A stretch of DNA of 48,702 bases from Beijerinckiaceae bacterium (lineage in GTDB: Bacteria > Pseudomonadota > Alphaproteobacteria > Rhizobiales > Beijerinckiaceae), in the NCBI GenBank assembly GCA_947456505.1, contig CANGTC010000011.1, forward strand, positions 1 through 48,702. Direction: 5' to 3'. Under the pieces are notes generated by a model that was not told where the DNA came from, did no database searches, and was given only the letters and a program-made list of their open reading frames with translations. Below, in pieces: positions 8,587-15,993 of the stretch; position 1 is the first letter of the stretch; every line of letters begins with the position of its first letter. Both the position numbers and the translations under genes were made by a program.

Positions 8587-8924
8587 GATGCGTGTTCACT
8601 CACGTCTGTTTGAATGGCGGATCGTTTCGCTTTGCGACGACGCTGCCTCCGATGCAATTCATGTTATCCCATCAGCCAGCAGGGTCAATCACCGGCAGAT
8701 CAAGGGCGCCTCGCATGTGCGCCGCGTCACATGCGATCACGGGATCAAACGTAATTTTTTCGTAACGATTTTCAGGTGAAATTCAGTATTCGGAATTTCG
8801 GGTTATCAGGAATTCAGGATCAGGCCCGTCTGGTGCGTGGATCGGGGCCTATAGCCCATTGGCTGCCGAAAAAAAGCCTGAAATAAAGCTTAGGCGTAAG
8901 CAATCGAATCAAATCGGGTTACCC
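8587..8924. other. 338-bp divergent intergenic region
   Basis: This region separates the alpha-hydroxy-acid oxidase (minus) from the lipoprotein gene (plus). It holds one clear element, the inverted repeat at 8711-8736, then an A/T-rich tract (8750-8830). An in-frame TTG at 8859 upstream of the lipoprotein gives no signal peptide at the N-terminus and is not taken as a start. I see no further gene in it. Confidence 0.6.
8711..8736. promoter_or_regulatory. Perfect 9-bp inverted repeat, operator-like
   Basis: TCGCATGTG (8711-8719) and CACATGCGA (8728-8736) are exact reverse complements separated by 8 nt. This is the spacing of a dimeric regulator site spanning about two helical turns. The right arm CACATGCGA recurs at 30141-30149, upstream of a Bug receptor gene. 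It could control the oxidase (start 8586), the lipoprotein (start 8925) or both. Confidence 0.4.
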
Positions 8925-9482
8925 ATGCTGAAATCAAAAGTCGCCATCATCTCCGTGAGCGTTTTCGCCCTTGGTTTGGCGGGGTGCGCCTCTACGCGGC
9001 CCGCAGCCCCTTCGCTGGCCGTGATTCCCGGTCCCAACAAGAGCCAGGCGGTCTTCGACCGCGACGCAGGCGTCTGCGAAAGCTCCGCCCAGCGGGCCAC
9101 CGGCGGCCAATCTCCCGGGGAGGCCGCCAATGACGCCGCCGTCTCCAGCGCTGTCGTGGGCACCGCCATCGGCGCGCTCGCCGGCGCGGCCATCGGCGCG
9201 GCCTCCGGCAAGGCGGGCGCTGGCGCCGCCATCGGCGCGGGCACCGGCCTTTTGGCCGGCAGCGCCATCGGCGCAGGCAAGGCGGACGCTGCGGGCGGCT
9301 CGGTGCAGGCGCGCTATGACACGGTCTACGCCCAGTGCATGCAGAGCCGCGGACACCAGATCGTAGCCCCCCCGCCGCCGCCGCGCGAGACCGTGGTCGT
9401 CTATGAGCGGCCCGAGCCGGTCTATGTCTATCCGAGGCCCTACCCTGGCTATTACCGCGACGGCTATTATCGCCGCTGGTAG
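8925..9482 (+). CDS. Glycine-zipper outer-membrane-type lipoprotein
   Basis: The protein has 185 residues from ATG 8925. The signal peptide MLKSKVAIISVSVFALGLAG ends in a lipobox LAGC (Cys21), so the mature protein is predicted to be lipid-anchored. Residues of about 80-125 form a Gly-zipper-like region of repeating GxxxG units (GTAIGALAGAAIGAASG and GAGTGLLAGSAIGAG), seen in small envelope proteins such as the glycine-zipper 2TM/OmpA-like group. The C-terminus is rich in Pro, Tyr and Arg (PPPPPRETVVVYERPEP, then repeated Tyr-Pro). Cys residues at about 51 and 137 could form a disulfide. It is a housekeeping-type envelope gene amid catabolic genes; a specific function is not known. Confidence 0.8.
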   Translation: MLKSKVAIISVSVFALGLAGCASTRPAAPSLAVIPGPNKSQAVFDRDAGVCESSAQRATGGQSPGEAANDAAVSSAVVGTAIGALAGAAIGAASGKAGAGAAIGAGTGLLAGSAIGAGKADAAGGSVQARYDTVYAQCMQSRGHQIVAPPPPPRETVVVYERPEPVYVYPRPYPGYYRDGYYRRW

Positions 9483-9499
9483 GCCTGGCGCTTCACAGG

Positions 9500-9533
9500 C
9501 GGCGGCGATGGAATGAAGAACATCGCCGCCGCG
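9500..9533 (+). terminator. Strong hairpin after the lipoprotein gene
   Basis: A perfect 12-bp stem (9500-9511 with 9522-9533, core GGCGGCGATG/CATCGCCGCC) closes a 10-nt loop and begins 18 nt after the lipoprotein stop. No T-tract follows, so termination efficiency is uncertain. The position between convergent genes fits a terminator. Confidence 0.55.
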
Positions 9534-9580
9534 CCCGCCCACGCTTCGCGCCTCCGGCGGGCGAGGGCGCTCAAGAAAGC

Positions 9581-10030
9581 CTAACCGACCTTCGGCGAGG
9601 GTGAGAACAGCCAGGGGGCAGTCTCATCCTTCCACCGGCCGATCCGCCGTTCGGCGAAGCGCCACTTGCCCTCAGCCCTGAGACAAAGATCATCGCAGGT
9701 CCCCAGAGATCGCACGCGCGTTTCGCGTGGGCTCGCGGTCGCCTGCACCACAGTCCAGAACGAAAACACGCGCAGACCCTCCCCCTCGGGTTTCACCGTC
9801 ATTTGCTGGAAGAAATGGATGCGCCCGCGCCCATTGGACTGCGACAGAAAGGCGTGGGCGTAACTGCGGATGGCCGCCTCGCCCCTGTGGCTGCGCCCAT
9901 CGGAATCCACCAGCAGCGCCTCTTTCAGGAAGGTGGCGACATAGCCATCGAGATCGCCAGTGTCGGCGGCCCAGACATATTCCATGAAGAGATCATGCAC
10001 GGCGAAGCGGTCTTCTGCGCTGACGATCAT
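9581..10030 (-). CDS. SnoaL-like (NTF2-fold) protein
   Basis: This is a small 149-residue protein of the SnoaL_4/NTF2-like superfamily, which includes aromatic dioxygenase beta subunits, ketosteroid-isomerase-like enzymes and many uncharacterised cone-fold proteins. The opening AEDRFAVHDLFMEYVWAADTG, then YVATFLKEALLVDSDG and a C-terminal GKWRFAERRIGRW are standard for the fold. An AGGAGG ribosome-binding site lies about 7 nt before ATG 10030 and is embedded at the stop of the upstream solute-binding protein, so the two genes are probably co-translated. No dioxygenase alpha subunit is adjacent, so a structural beta-subunit role is unlikely. An enzymatic role is possible but unproven. Confidence 0.75.
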   Translation of the reverse strand: MIVSAEDRFAVHDLFMEYVWAADTGDLDGYVATFLKEALLVDSDGRSHRGEAAIRSYAHAFLSQSNGRGRIHFFQQMTVKPEGEGLRVFSFWTVVQATASPRETRVRSLGTCDDLCLRAEGKWRFAERRIGRWKDETAPWLFSPSPKVG

Positions 10031-10039
10031 GGTCGCCTC

Positions 10040-11059
10040 CTAGAACAGATCCTTGAACACTTTCACCCAGCCCGGCAGCGCATCCATGGCCTCGCGCGGC
10101 GTGACGAACACAACAGGATGCTTGCCCGGGCGCAACTCCGGATCGAGGGAGAGAACCCTGGGGTGCGCGGGGGAATATTGGGCGTCGCGGTAAATAGCCT
10201 GCCCTTCTTCGGAGATCAGATATTCGAGGAGCAGCTTCGCAGCGTTGGGATGGGGCGCGCCAGCCGTAATTCCGGTCGTGGAGACATTCGCCGCCATGAC
10301 CGGCGCCATGGGGATCCAGCAAATGGGCGCCCCCTTCGCAGCGCCGCCCGCCGCATGCTCGGGGAAAATCTGCAGGCTCACGGCATATTCGCCAGCGATG
10401 GCCTGATCGATGACGACGCGGGCGGAGGCGCCGACGCTGGCGATCTTCTGGCCGCTGAGTTTGCGCAGATAGTCCATGGCCTTGTCGTCGCCGAGATGCT
10501 TGATCACCGTGCCGATGAAACCGGCGGCGGCGGAAACCGAGACCGAGTTGCCCCAGACGATCTGTCCCTTGAAGCGTGGTTCCAGAAGATCGTTCCAGTG
10601 TTTGGGCTCCGTGCCCGGCTTGACGAGATCCGTGTTGAAGGCCGCCGTGTTGATGTAATAATTCGTGGCCACCCAATAGCCCTCCGGATCGACATAATCC
10701 GCAGGCAGTTCAGCGGCGGTCTCCGGCAGCCATTTCAGCGCCAATTTCTCTTGCTTGAGAGCTTCGGCGGTGGTCGAGCCGTCATAGACGTCCGCCTGCA
10801 CCTTGCCGGCGATTCCTTCATTGCGGATCCGCAGGGCGATCTCCGTCGAATTGGCGCGCACCGGCTTGATCTCTACGCCGTATTTCTTGCGAAAGGCCTC
10901 CTGCATGCGCAGCACCAGAGGATCGAGAATCTGCGTCGTGTACCAGACGACCTCGCCCTCCTTTTTCGCGGCGGCGATCAGCGCAGCGTCGGCGGCCCGA
11001 GCAGAGGGCGCCGCCAGAATGAGGCTGACGCAAAGCGCTATGAAATGACGACGAGCCAT
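10040..11059 (-). CDS. Family 1 extracellular solute-binding protein (iron/phosphonate ABC type)
   Basis: This is a 339-residue periplasmic receptor of the AfuA/FbpA-like class. ATG 11059 is preferred because a GGGAGG site precedes it and a signal peptide (MARRHFIALCVSLILAAPSARA) follows. The mature start AAKKEGEVVWYTTQ is the family hallmark; later landmarks are KVQADVYDGS, YWVATNYYINTAAFN and SEEGQAIYRDAQYSPAHP. No permease or ATPase is beside it. The complete family 1 transporter core lies separately at 15994-20126. It forms a two-gene minus-strand operon with the SnoaL-like gene 9 bp downstream. The Tyr pairs that bind ferric iron in FbpA are not clearly present, so an organic ligand is possible. 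Confidence 0.87.
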   Translation of the reverse strand: MARRHFIALCVSLILAAPSARAADAALIAAAKKEGEVVWYTTQILDPLVLRMQEAFRKKYGVEIKPVRANSTEIALRIRNEGIAGKVQADVYDGSTTAEALKQEKLALKWLPETAAELPADYVDPEGYWVATNYYINTAAFNTDLVKPGTEPKHWNDLLEPRFKGQIVWGNSVSVSAAAGFIGTVIKHLGDDKAMDYLRKLSGQKIASVGASARVVIDQAIAGEYAVSLQIFPEHAAGGAAKGAPICWIPMAPVMAANVSTTGITAGAPHPNAAKLLLEYLISEEGQAIYRDAQYSPAHPRVLSLDPELRPGKHPVVFVTPREAMDALPGWVKVFKDLF

Positions 11060-11365
11060 GATGTGTGCCCCTCCCAACTCTTTCGCCTGATGATCGCTGC
11101 ATCAGGCGCGGGAGGCAAGGGGATGGTCGCGGGCATAATTGAGCAGATCATCTATCTGGCGCCGCCGGAACCCCAACTGCGACGCCCGCCAGACACTTTG
11201 GGATGGATTAATTGAAGCCCCGAGGCTAGTTTCATCAAAAGCGTTCTTCAAGCGGCGCATCGACGAATGGGAGGCGGCCAGCGCGTCGGCTGATGAGGCC
11301 ATGCACTGAGGCGCGCGCATCGCTTCCCTGGACACAACAAAAAGCGATCAAGGCGGAGACACAAA
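11060..11365. other. 306-bp divergent intergenic region
   Basis: This is the control region between the solute-binding protein (minus, start 11059) and the HpaB-family oxygenase (plus, start 11366). A 77-codon minus-strand frame at 11102-11335 has no recognisable features and is not called. The only structured element is the inverted repeat at 11319-11348. No convincing -35/-10 pair was found. Confidence 0.5.
11319..11348. promoter_or_regulatory. Inverted repeat upstream of the HpaB-family gene
   Basis: ATCGCTT (11319-11325) and AAGCGAT (11342-11348) are exact reverse complements with a 16-nt spacer. They end 17 bp before the ATG and just ahead of the GGAG ribosome-binding site. This is a candidate operator. 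Confidence 0.3.
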
Positions 11366-12832
11366 ATGGGCATTCGCACAGGTGCGCAGGTTCTGGAGGG
11401 CCTTCGGGACGGACGCCAGCTCTACATGGACGGAACGCTGGTCAAGGATGTGACGAAGGACCCGCGCCTGGCGGGCGGCGCGCGCACCATGGCGCAATTG
11501 TTCGACATGCAGAACCAGCCCGAACTGCGCGACGAGATGACCTATGAGTCGCCCAAGACCGGCGAGCGTGTGGGCATGTCCTTCCTGCAGGCGCGCACCC
11601 GCGAGGATCTTGCGCGCAAACGGGGCATGTATCGGCGCTGGCATGACCATACGCTGGGCATGTTCGGCCGCGCCCCCGATTTCGTGAATGTGATGCTTTC
11701 CTCTTTCGCGGCGGGCGCCGACGCCTTCGGGCCCTATGCGAAGAACATGACCGCCTATTACGAAAAAGCGCGGGACGAAGACCGCATCGCCACCCATTCG
11801 CTCACCAATCCGCAGGTGGACCGCACCCATAACGTGGCGGCGCAGGCCAAGGACCTCGCGGCCAAGGCGGTGCGCGAGACGGACGCGGGAATTATCATTC
11901 GCGGCGCCCGCATGCTCGCCACCCTCGGCGCCTATTCGGACGATCTGCTGGTCATGCCCGCGCCCTCCTATCCGCTCCCCAATACGGAGGAGGCCAAGGC
12001 CTTCGCCATCGGCTTCACCATTCCCGTCGCCACCAAGGGCGTGAAGCTGGTCAACCGCCCTGCATCCATCGCGCCGGGCGTCGCCTCATCCCACGATTTT
12101 CCCCTCTCGGCGCGCTTTGATGAAAGCGATTGCATGATCGTGTTCGACGATGTTCTGGTGCCCTGGGAAAATGTGTTGATGTATCGCGACATCGAGATCT
12201 TCAACAGCATCTACCGGCGCGTTCACGCCATGGGCGCCATGGGCCATCAGTTCGCCGTCAAGGACCTCTGCAAGGCCCAATTCATGATGAGCCTCGCCTT
12301 TTCCCTGGTGCGCACGACCAAAGTGGATGAATTCCTGCATATTCAGGGCATGCTCGCCGAGCTCATCAACAGCGTGCAGGTGCTGCGCTCCTGCATTCTC
12401 ACGGGCGAACAGGAGGCCGAGCTCAGCCCGGTCGGCGTCATGGCGCCGGCCATGGGGCCCATCGGCGCGGTGCGCTATCTCTTCCCGGAGATGTTCCGTC
12501 GCTCCTGCGAGATCATCCAGATCATCGGCGCGGGAGGGCTGGCGATGGTGCCCTCCTTCGCGGAGGTGAATGGCCCGCTGGCTGAGGATGTCAAAACCTA
12601 TTACCAGGCTGCAGCGGCGGATTCGACGACGCGCATCCGCCTGTTCCGCCTTGCGGTGGACGCCTCCATGTCCACCTTCTCCGGACGCCAGCAGCTCTAT
12701 GAGCGCTATTTCGCGGGCGACCCCGTGCGCGGCGCGGGCAATCTCTACCAGGGGTTCGACAAGGAGCCCTACGTAGCGCGCATCAAAGCCTTGCTGGAGC
12801 GGTTCGAACGGGAGGAGGCCGCAGGGCTTTAA
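11366..12832 (+). CDS. 4-hydroxyphenylacetate 3-hydroxylase (HpaB)-family monooxygenase
   Basis: This is a 488-residue FADH2-dependent oxygenase-component homologue (acyl-CoA-dehydrogenase-like fold). The N-terminal domain carries MGIRTGAQVLEGLRDGRQLY, YRRWHDHTLGMFGRAPDF (about 89-106) and GIIIRGARMLATLGAYSDD (about 176-194). A mid-protein DCMIVFDDVLVPWENVLMYR and the C-terminal helical domain with IQIIGAGGLAMVPS follow. All are usual for HpaB/PheA1-type hydroxylases. These enzymes ortho-hydroxylate phenols and need a partner flavin reductase (HpaC), which is not in the window. The start has GGAG 7 nt upstream. The 3' end overlaps the convergent DUF6081 gene by 4 bp. The phenolic substrate is unknown. 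Confidence 0.88.
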   Translation: MGIRTGAQVLEGLRDGRQLYMDGTLVKDVTKDPRLAGGARTMAQLFDMQNQPELRDEMTYESPKTGERVGMSFLQARTREDLARKRGMYRRWHDHTLGMFGRAPDFVNVMLSSFAAGADAFGPYAKNMTAYYEKARDEDRIATHSLTNPQVDRTHNVAAQAKDLAAKAVRETDAGIIIRGARMLATLGAYSDDLLVMPAPSYPLPNTEEAKAFAIGFTIPVATKGVKLVNRPASIAPGVASSHDFPLSARFDESDCMIVFDDVLVPWENVLMYRDIEIFNSIYRRVHAMGAMGHQFAVKDLCKAQFMMSLAFSLVRTTKVDEFLHIQGMLAELINSVQVLRSCILTGEQEAELSPVGVMAPAMGPIGAVRYLFPEMFRRSCEIIQIIGAGGLAMVPSFAEVNGPLAEDVKTYYQAAAADSTTRIRLFRLAVDASMSTFSGRQQLYERYFAGDPVRGAGNLYQGFDKEPYVARIKALLERFEREEAAGL

Positions 12833-13608
12833 AGCTCGATCTCGAGATTACGGATCGAGACGCGCCCGCCCTGACCAAACCGATCCTGCAGATTGTCGGG
12901 AATGAAGCCGGGGATCCGCGCGTGATCGTCGGCCCTTTCCTGGTCGTCGCAAAGCGGGTCCAGCAAGGTGAACAGGCCCACGCCGATACGCATCTGATTC
13001 CACTTCACCACGGGGGCAGAACTGCCGATGGGCGCGCCCGCGCGCTCCTGTCGGCCAATCAATTGCCCATCCACCCGCCACTCCACCACATCCGCAGCCC
13101 GGTCATAGCGAGTCTCATAGACCCGCCAGGCTCCCCGCCGGGTCGGCGTCGAGGGCAGTAGGCGACTGAAAGCGGGATAGTTCCCCAAAGCTGCGCGTGC
13201 GAGAGGCAAGCGCTCATACAGCGGGGTGATGCGGTCGTTGCTGATGAAAAAATCGAAAACCATGCCGGTGGTGGGATCAATCAGCACCAGAGCGCCAGCG
13301 GCCAGCCGGGGATCGCCTGGCGGCAGACCATGGGGATTGAGCTCAGTCCCGAAGGTCTCTACCGCCAACTCCGCGCACACCGTGAAACCCCGGGCGGACA
13401 CATCGAAAGTGCGGCTCGTCGTCGCCAGCGCCTTCACATGATTGTCATGCGACCGGGTGAACTGAGGCAACTCAACCGTCAGGATATTGTCGGGCGCCCC
13501 GGGGCAGGTGACCCTGGTGGCCGGATCCCACAAATCGACGGCGGGATAGCGATGCTCCACCCAGCCCTCGCGCGGCCAGCCTGGTTTGCTGAAATCATCA
13601 TGGATCAC
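12829..13608 (-). CDS. DUF6081-like protein of unknown function
   Basis: The protein has 259 residues and begins at GTG 13608; a strong GAGGAGG site 5-6 nt upstream and the lack of a nearby in-frame ATG support this start. There is no signal peptide or membrane segment. The segment MVFDFFISNDRITPLYERLP, followed by ALGNYPAF (about 116-147), matches what I recall of DUF6081 proteins. A DDF near the N-terminus and alternating beta-strand hydrophobicity suggest a concanavalin/lectin-like beta-sandwich. It lies 92 bp downstream of an amidohydrolase on the same strand and ends tail-to-tail over the HpaB-family gene. Its function is unknown; the context suggests a role with phenolic or carboxylated aromatic compounds. 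Confidence 0.75.
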   Translation of the reverse strand: MIHDDFSKPGWPREGWVEHRYPAVDLWDPATRVTCPGAPDNILTVELPQFTRSHDNHVKALATTSRTFDVSARGFTVCAELAVETFGTELNPHGLPPGDPRLAAGALVLIDPTTGMVFDFFISNDRITPLYERLPLARAALGNYPAFSRLLPSTPTRRGAWRVYETRYDRAADVVEWRVDGQLIGRQERAGAPIGSSAPVVKWNQMRIGVGLFTLLDPLCDDQERADDHARIPGFIPDNLQDRFGQGGRVSIRNLEIEL

Positions 13609-13700
13609 GAACCCCTCCTCGCCGCGCCGAACCGCCAGACCCTCTTGCGGATGGAGAGGCGACCCGGCCAGTTTCGCCGACCGGGTCGCCCTGAGCCTTA

Positions 13701-14696
13701 TCAGACCTTCAGTTTCAGCAGCTTGTCCGCATTGCCATGGGCGATCTTCACCCGGTCGGCGGGCGACAGCGGCAGGCTGTCGAGGAAGGCGCGCGCGACG
13801 GCGTTGGAGCTGAAGGGATAATCGACCGAGAACATGATGCGGTCGGCGCCGAAGATCTGCATCAGCATCAGGAAGGACGGCAGATTGTAGAAGCCGCTCG
13901 TCGTCACATGCACCTGATCGAGGATGGTCTGGGCGGGATGGCGCTGCAGGAACTTCGGGATCGCGCCCGAGAAGGTTTCCTCGAACCGGTCCAGCATGGC
14001 GGGCAGGCCTTCGCCCTGATGGCCGATGATGATCTGGAGCTTGGGGTGCTTGTCGAGGGCGCCTGACAGGGCGAGGCGGGTGATATGCACCGCTGTCTCA
14101 GCATGCCAGCCATAGCCAGCGCGCGCGAAGGCCGCCGAGAGCGGGCCCTTCAGGCCATCATAATAGGCCTCGCGCACCGCCTTGGGGGGAATGCCGGGAT
14201 GGACATAGATCGGCACGTCCAGCGCCTCGGCGCGGGCCAGCACCGGCTCGAACATGGGGTCGTCCAGAAACTTGCCATCGGTCGAGCCATTGACCATGCA
14301 GCCATGGAAGCCAAGCTTGGTGACGCAGCGCTCGAGTTCATCGGCGGCGGCGTCCGGCGCGGTGAGCGGCAGATGGGCGAAGCCAGCGTAGCGGTCGGGG
14401 TGGAGGGCGATCTGCGCGGCGAGCGCGTCGTTCATCTCGCGCGCGAAGGCCGGGCCTTCGCTGGGGGGCAGGAGATCGGCGCCGGGGCCAGAGGGGCCCA
14501 TGACCTGCAGGCTGATGCCGGATTCATCGAGAGACTTCAGGCGCACCTCGCCGAAATCCTTCAGTTTGGCGTCGACTTCGGGACGCGCGGAGGGCGCATC
14601 TGGCGGGGGATAGCCGCGCTTGATGACGAGAGCCGGATCAATCCGGCCCTGAAGCTCCGGCATGGAGAAATGTTCTTCAAGGGCGACAATGCGCAT
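13701..14696 (-). CDS. Amidohydrolase-2 family protein, gamma-resorcylate decarboxylase-like
   Basis: This is a 331-residue TIM-barrel metal enzyme of the ACMSD/gamma-resorcylate decarboxylase group, which decarboxylates hydroxylated aromatic acids or hydrolyses related compounds. The order of motifs matches 2,6-dihydroxybenzoate decarboxylases: EEHF at 7-10, IYVHPG with His166, IIIGHQGEG with His226, and FSVDYPF with Asp292, the expected metal and acid residues. TSGFYN (266-271) is also typical. It is divergent from a Bug receptor gene at 14863 and upstream of the DUF6081 gene in an apparent operon. It may be a decarboxylase of a hydroxybenzoate whose product is oxidised by the neighbouring HpaB-type enzyme; this is inference. 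Confidence 0.85.
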   Translation of the reverse strand: MRIVALEEHFSMPELQGRIDPALVIKRGYPPPDAPSARPEVDAKLKDFGEVRLKSLDESGISLQVMGPSGPGADLLPPSEGPAFAREMNDALAAQIALHPDRYAGFAHLPLTAPDAAADELERCVTKLGFHGCMVNGSTDGKFLDDPMFEPVLARAEALDVPIYVHPGIPPKAVREAYYDGLKGPLSAAFARAGYGWHAETAVHITRLALSGALDKHPKLQIIIGHQGEGLPAMLDRFEETFSGAIPKFLQRHPAQTILDQVHVTTSGFYNLPSFLMLMQIFGADRIMFSVDYPFSSNAVARAFLDSLPLSPADRVKIAHGNADKLLKLKV

Positions 14697-14805
14697 GTTC
14701 CACCTTCATTTTCTAATTGCATCAACTGCCTGGCCAGCCCCCGCAGGGGATCGCCAGTCAACATTACTGCATGATCAGCAGCGGCGCCATGGTGGGGACG
14801 GCGGG

Positions 14806-14834
14806 TTGACGGAGTCGCCGCAAGGGTATGCAAT
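14806..14834 (+). promoter_or_regulatory. Putative promoter of the Bug receptor gene at 14863
   Basis: TTGACG (14806-14811), a 17-nt spacer and TGCAAT (14829-14834) fit a sigma-70-type promoter. Transcription would start near 14841, about 10 nt before the GGAGG ribosome-binding site (14851-14855). Confidence 0.5.
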
Positions 14835-14862
14835 CCCACCCTTAAAATCGGGAGGACATGTG

Positions 14863-15885
14863 ATGACCCTTTGGCGCCTGGCGCTCATTCTGCTCGCTTT
14901 TTGCGGCGCGCAGCCCGCCGCAGCGCAGGGCGCCTTTGCGGGCAAGGTGGTCACGATCCTCATTCCCTCCAATCCCGGCGGCGGCATCGACGCCTATTCG
15001 CGGCTGCTGGCCCGCCACATCGGCAAACATATCCCCGGCCAGCCCAATGTGACCGTGCAGAATGTTCCCGGCGCCGGCGGCTTGCGCGCGCTCAACATGC
15101 TCGTGGGCAAGCCCCCGCATGATGGAACCGTGATCCTCAATGTGAATTCCGGGAACCTGATCCACGAACTGATGGGCGAGCCGGGGATGGACATCTCCCT
15201 CAGAAAGCTCAACTGGCTCGGCGACATCAGCCAGAGCAATCCGGTGGACCTGACCTGGCCCCACTCCAGCATCAAGACCATCGAAGACGCCAGGAAGACC
15301 ATCACCCGGGTGGGCGCGACGGGCGTGGGCTCCAGCCCCGCGCAGATCGCCTGGGCCTTCAACGCCCTGGTGGGCACCAAGTATCATGTGATTCTGGGCT
15401 ACACGGGGGCGGGCGAATATGACCTCGCCATTCAGCGCGGCGAGCTCGATGGCCGCAATGTGACCTCCTACACCAGCTATATGGCGGGCGTGCCGGAGGA
15501 GATCAGGCCCAAGCTCAACCTGCTGGCGCAACTGGGGATCCGCAAGGACCCCAATGTGCCGGCCCATGTGCCCCTGCTGATGGATCTGGTGAAGGGCGAC
15601 CCGAAGAAGGAGGCCACCGCGCGCCTGCTCTCCCTCGCCTTCGCCTCCATAAACCGTCCCTTCGCCGTGTCGCCCGCCGTGCCCGCCGAGCGGGTGGCTC
15701 TGCTCCGGCAGGCCTTCGCCGACACCATGAAGGATCCCCAATTCATCGCCGAGGCCGAGCGCATGCATGCGGACCTCTCGCCCACCACGGGCGAGCAGCT
15801 GGAAGCGCTCGTCTCCGAAGCGCTCTCCTTCCCGCCTGACATCGTGGAGATCCTGAAAGAGGCCCTGCGCGAACCAAAGCCCTGA
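14863..15885 (+). CDS. Bug/TTT-like periplasmic solute-binding protein, divergent subgroup
   Basis: The protein has 340 residues. ATG 14863 is chosen for its GGAGG at 7-nt spacing and the signal peptide MTLWRLALILLAFCGAQPAAA. The ligand loop ILIPSNPGGGIDAYSRLLA and VQNVPGAGGLRALNML are Bug-like. The region VGATGVGSSPAQIAW, then LGYTGAGEYDLAIQRGELDG differs from the classical Bug pattern (YKG-PA-TDL-GG-D) and is shared with the receptor at 42131. It is transcribed away from the amidohydrolase and precedes a complete ABC transporter by 108 bp, without sharing its type. No TctA/TctB partner is visible. The ligand is unknown, probably a carboxylate. Confidence 0.85.
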   Translation: MTLWRLALILLAFCGAQPAAAQGAFAGKVVTILIPSNPGGGIDAYSRLLARHIGKHIPGQPNVTVQNVPGAGGLRALNMLVGKPPHDGTVILNVNSGNLIHELMGEPGMDISLRKLNWLGDISQSNPVDLTWPHSSIKTIEDARKTITRVGATGVGSSPAQIAWAFNALVGTKYHVILGYTGAGEYDLAIQRGELDGRNVTSYTSYMAGVPEEIRPKLNLLAQLGIRKDPNVPAHVPLLMDLVKGDPKKEATARLLSLAFASINRPFAVSPAVPAERVALLRQAFADTMKDPQFIAEAERMHADLSPTTGEQLEALVSEALSFPPDIVEILKEALREPKP

Positions 15886-15993
15886 GCCTGTCACGGCGAT
15901 GTCATGTCGCGCCGTTTGAACCGGCCCCCGTCACCCTGTAGATTGCCATGGAAGACTGCGGCGCAGGGCGCCGTCGATCAGAAGGAATGCGTC

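Noticed and set aside
9803-11215. A 470-codon plus-strand frame opposite the SnoaL-like and solute-binding genes
   Set aside because: It crosses two well-supported genes on the other strand and shows no domain.
11102-11335. A 77-codon minus-strand frame in the divergent region before the HpaB-type gene
   Set aside because: It has no recognisable motif or clear ribosome-binding site and overlaps the presumed control region. It could be a gene remnant, but this cannot be supported.
14731-14757. A hairpin-like sequence in the divergent region between the amidohydrolase and the Bug gene
   Set aside because: The outer (5 bp) and inner (4 bp) stems are short and interrupted. It is not distinguishable from chance.
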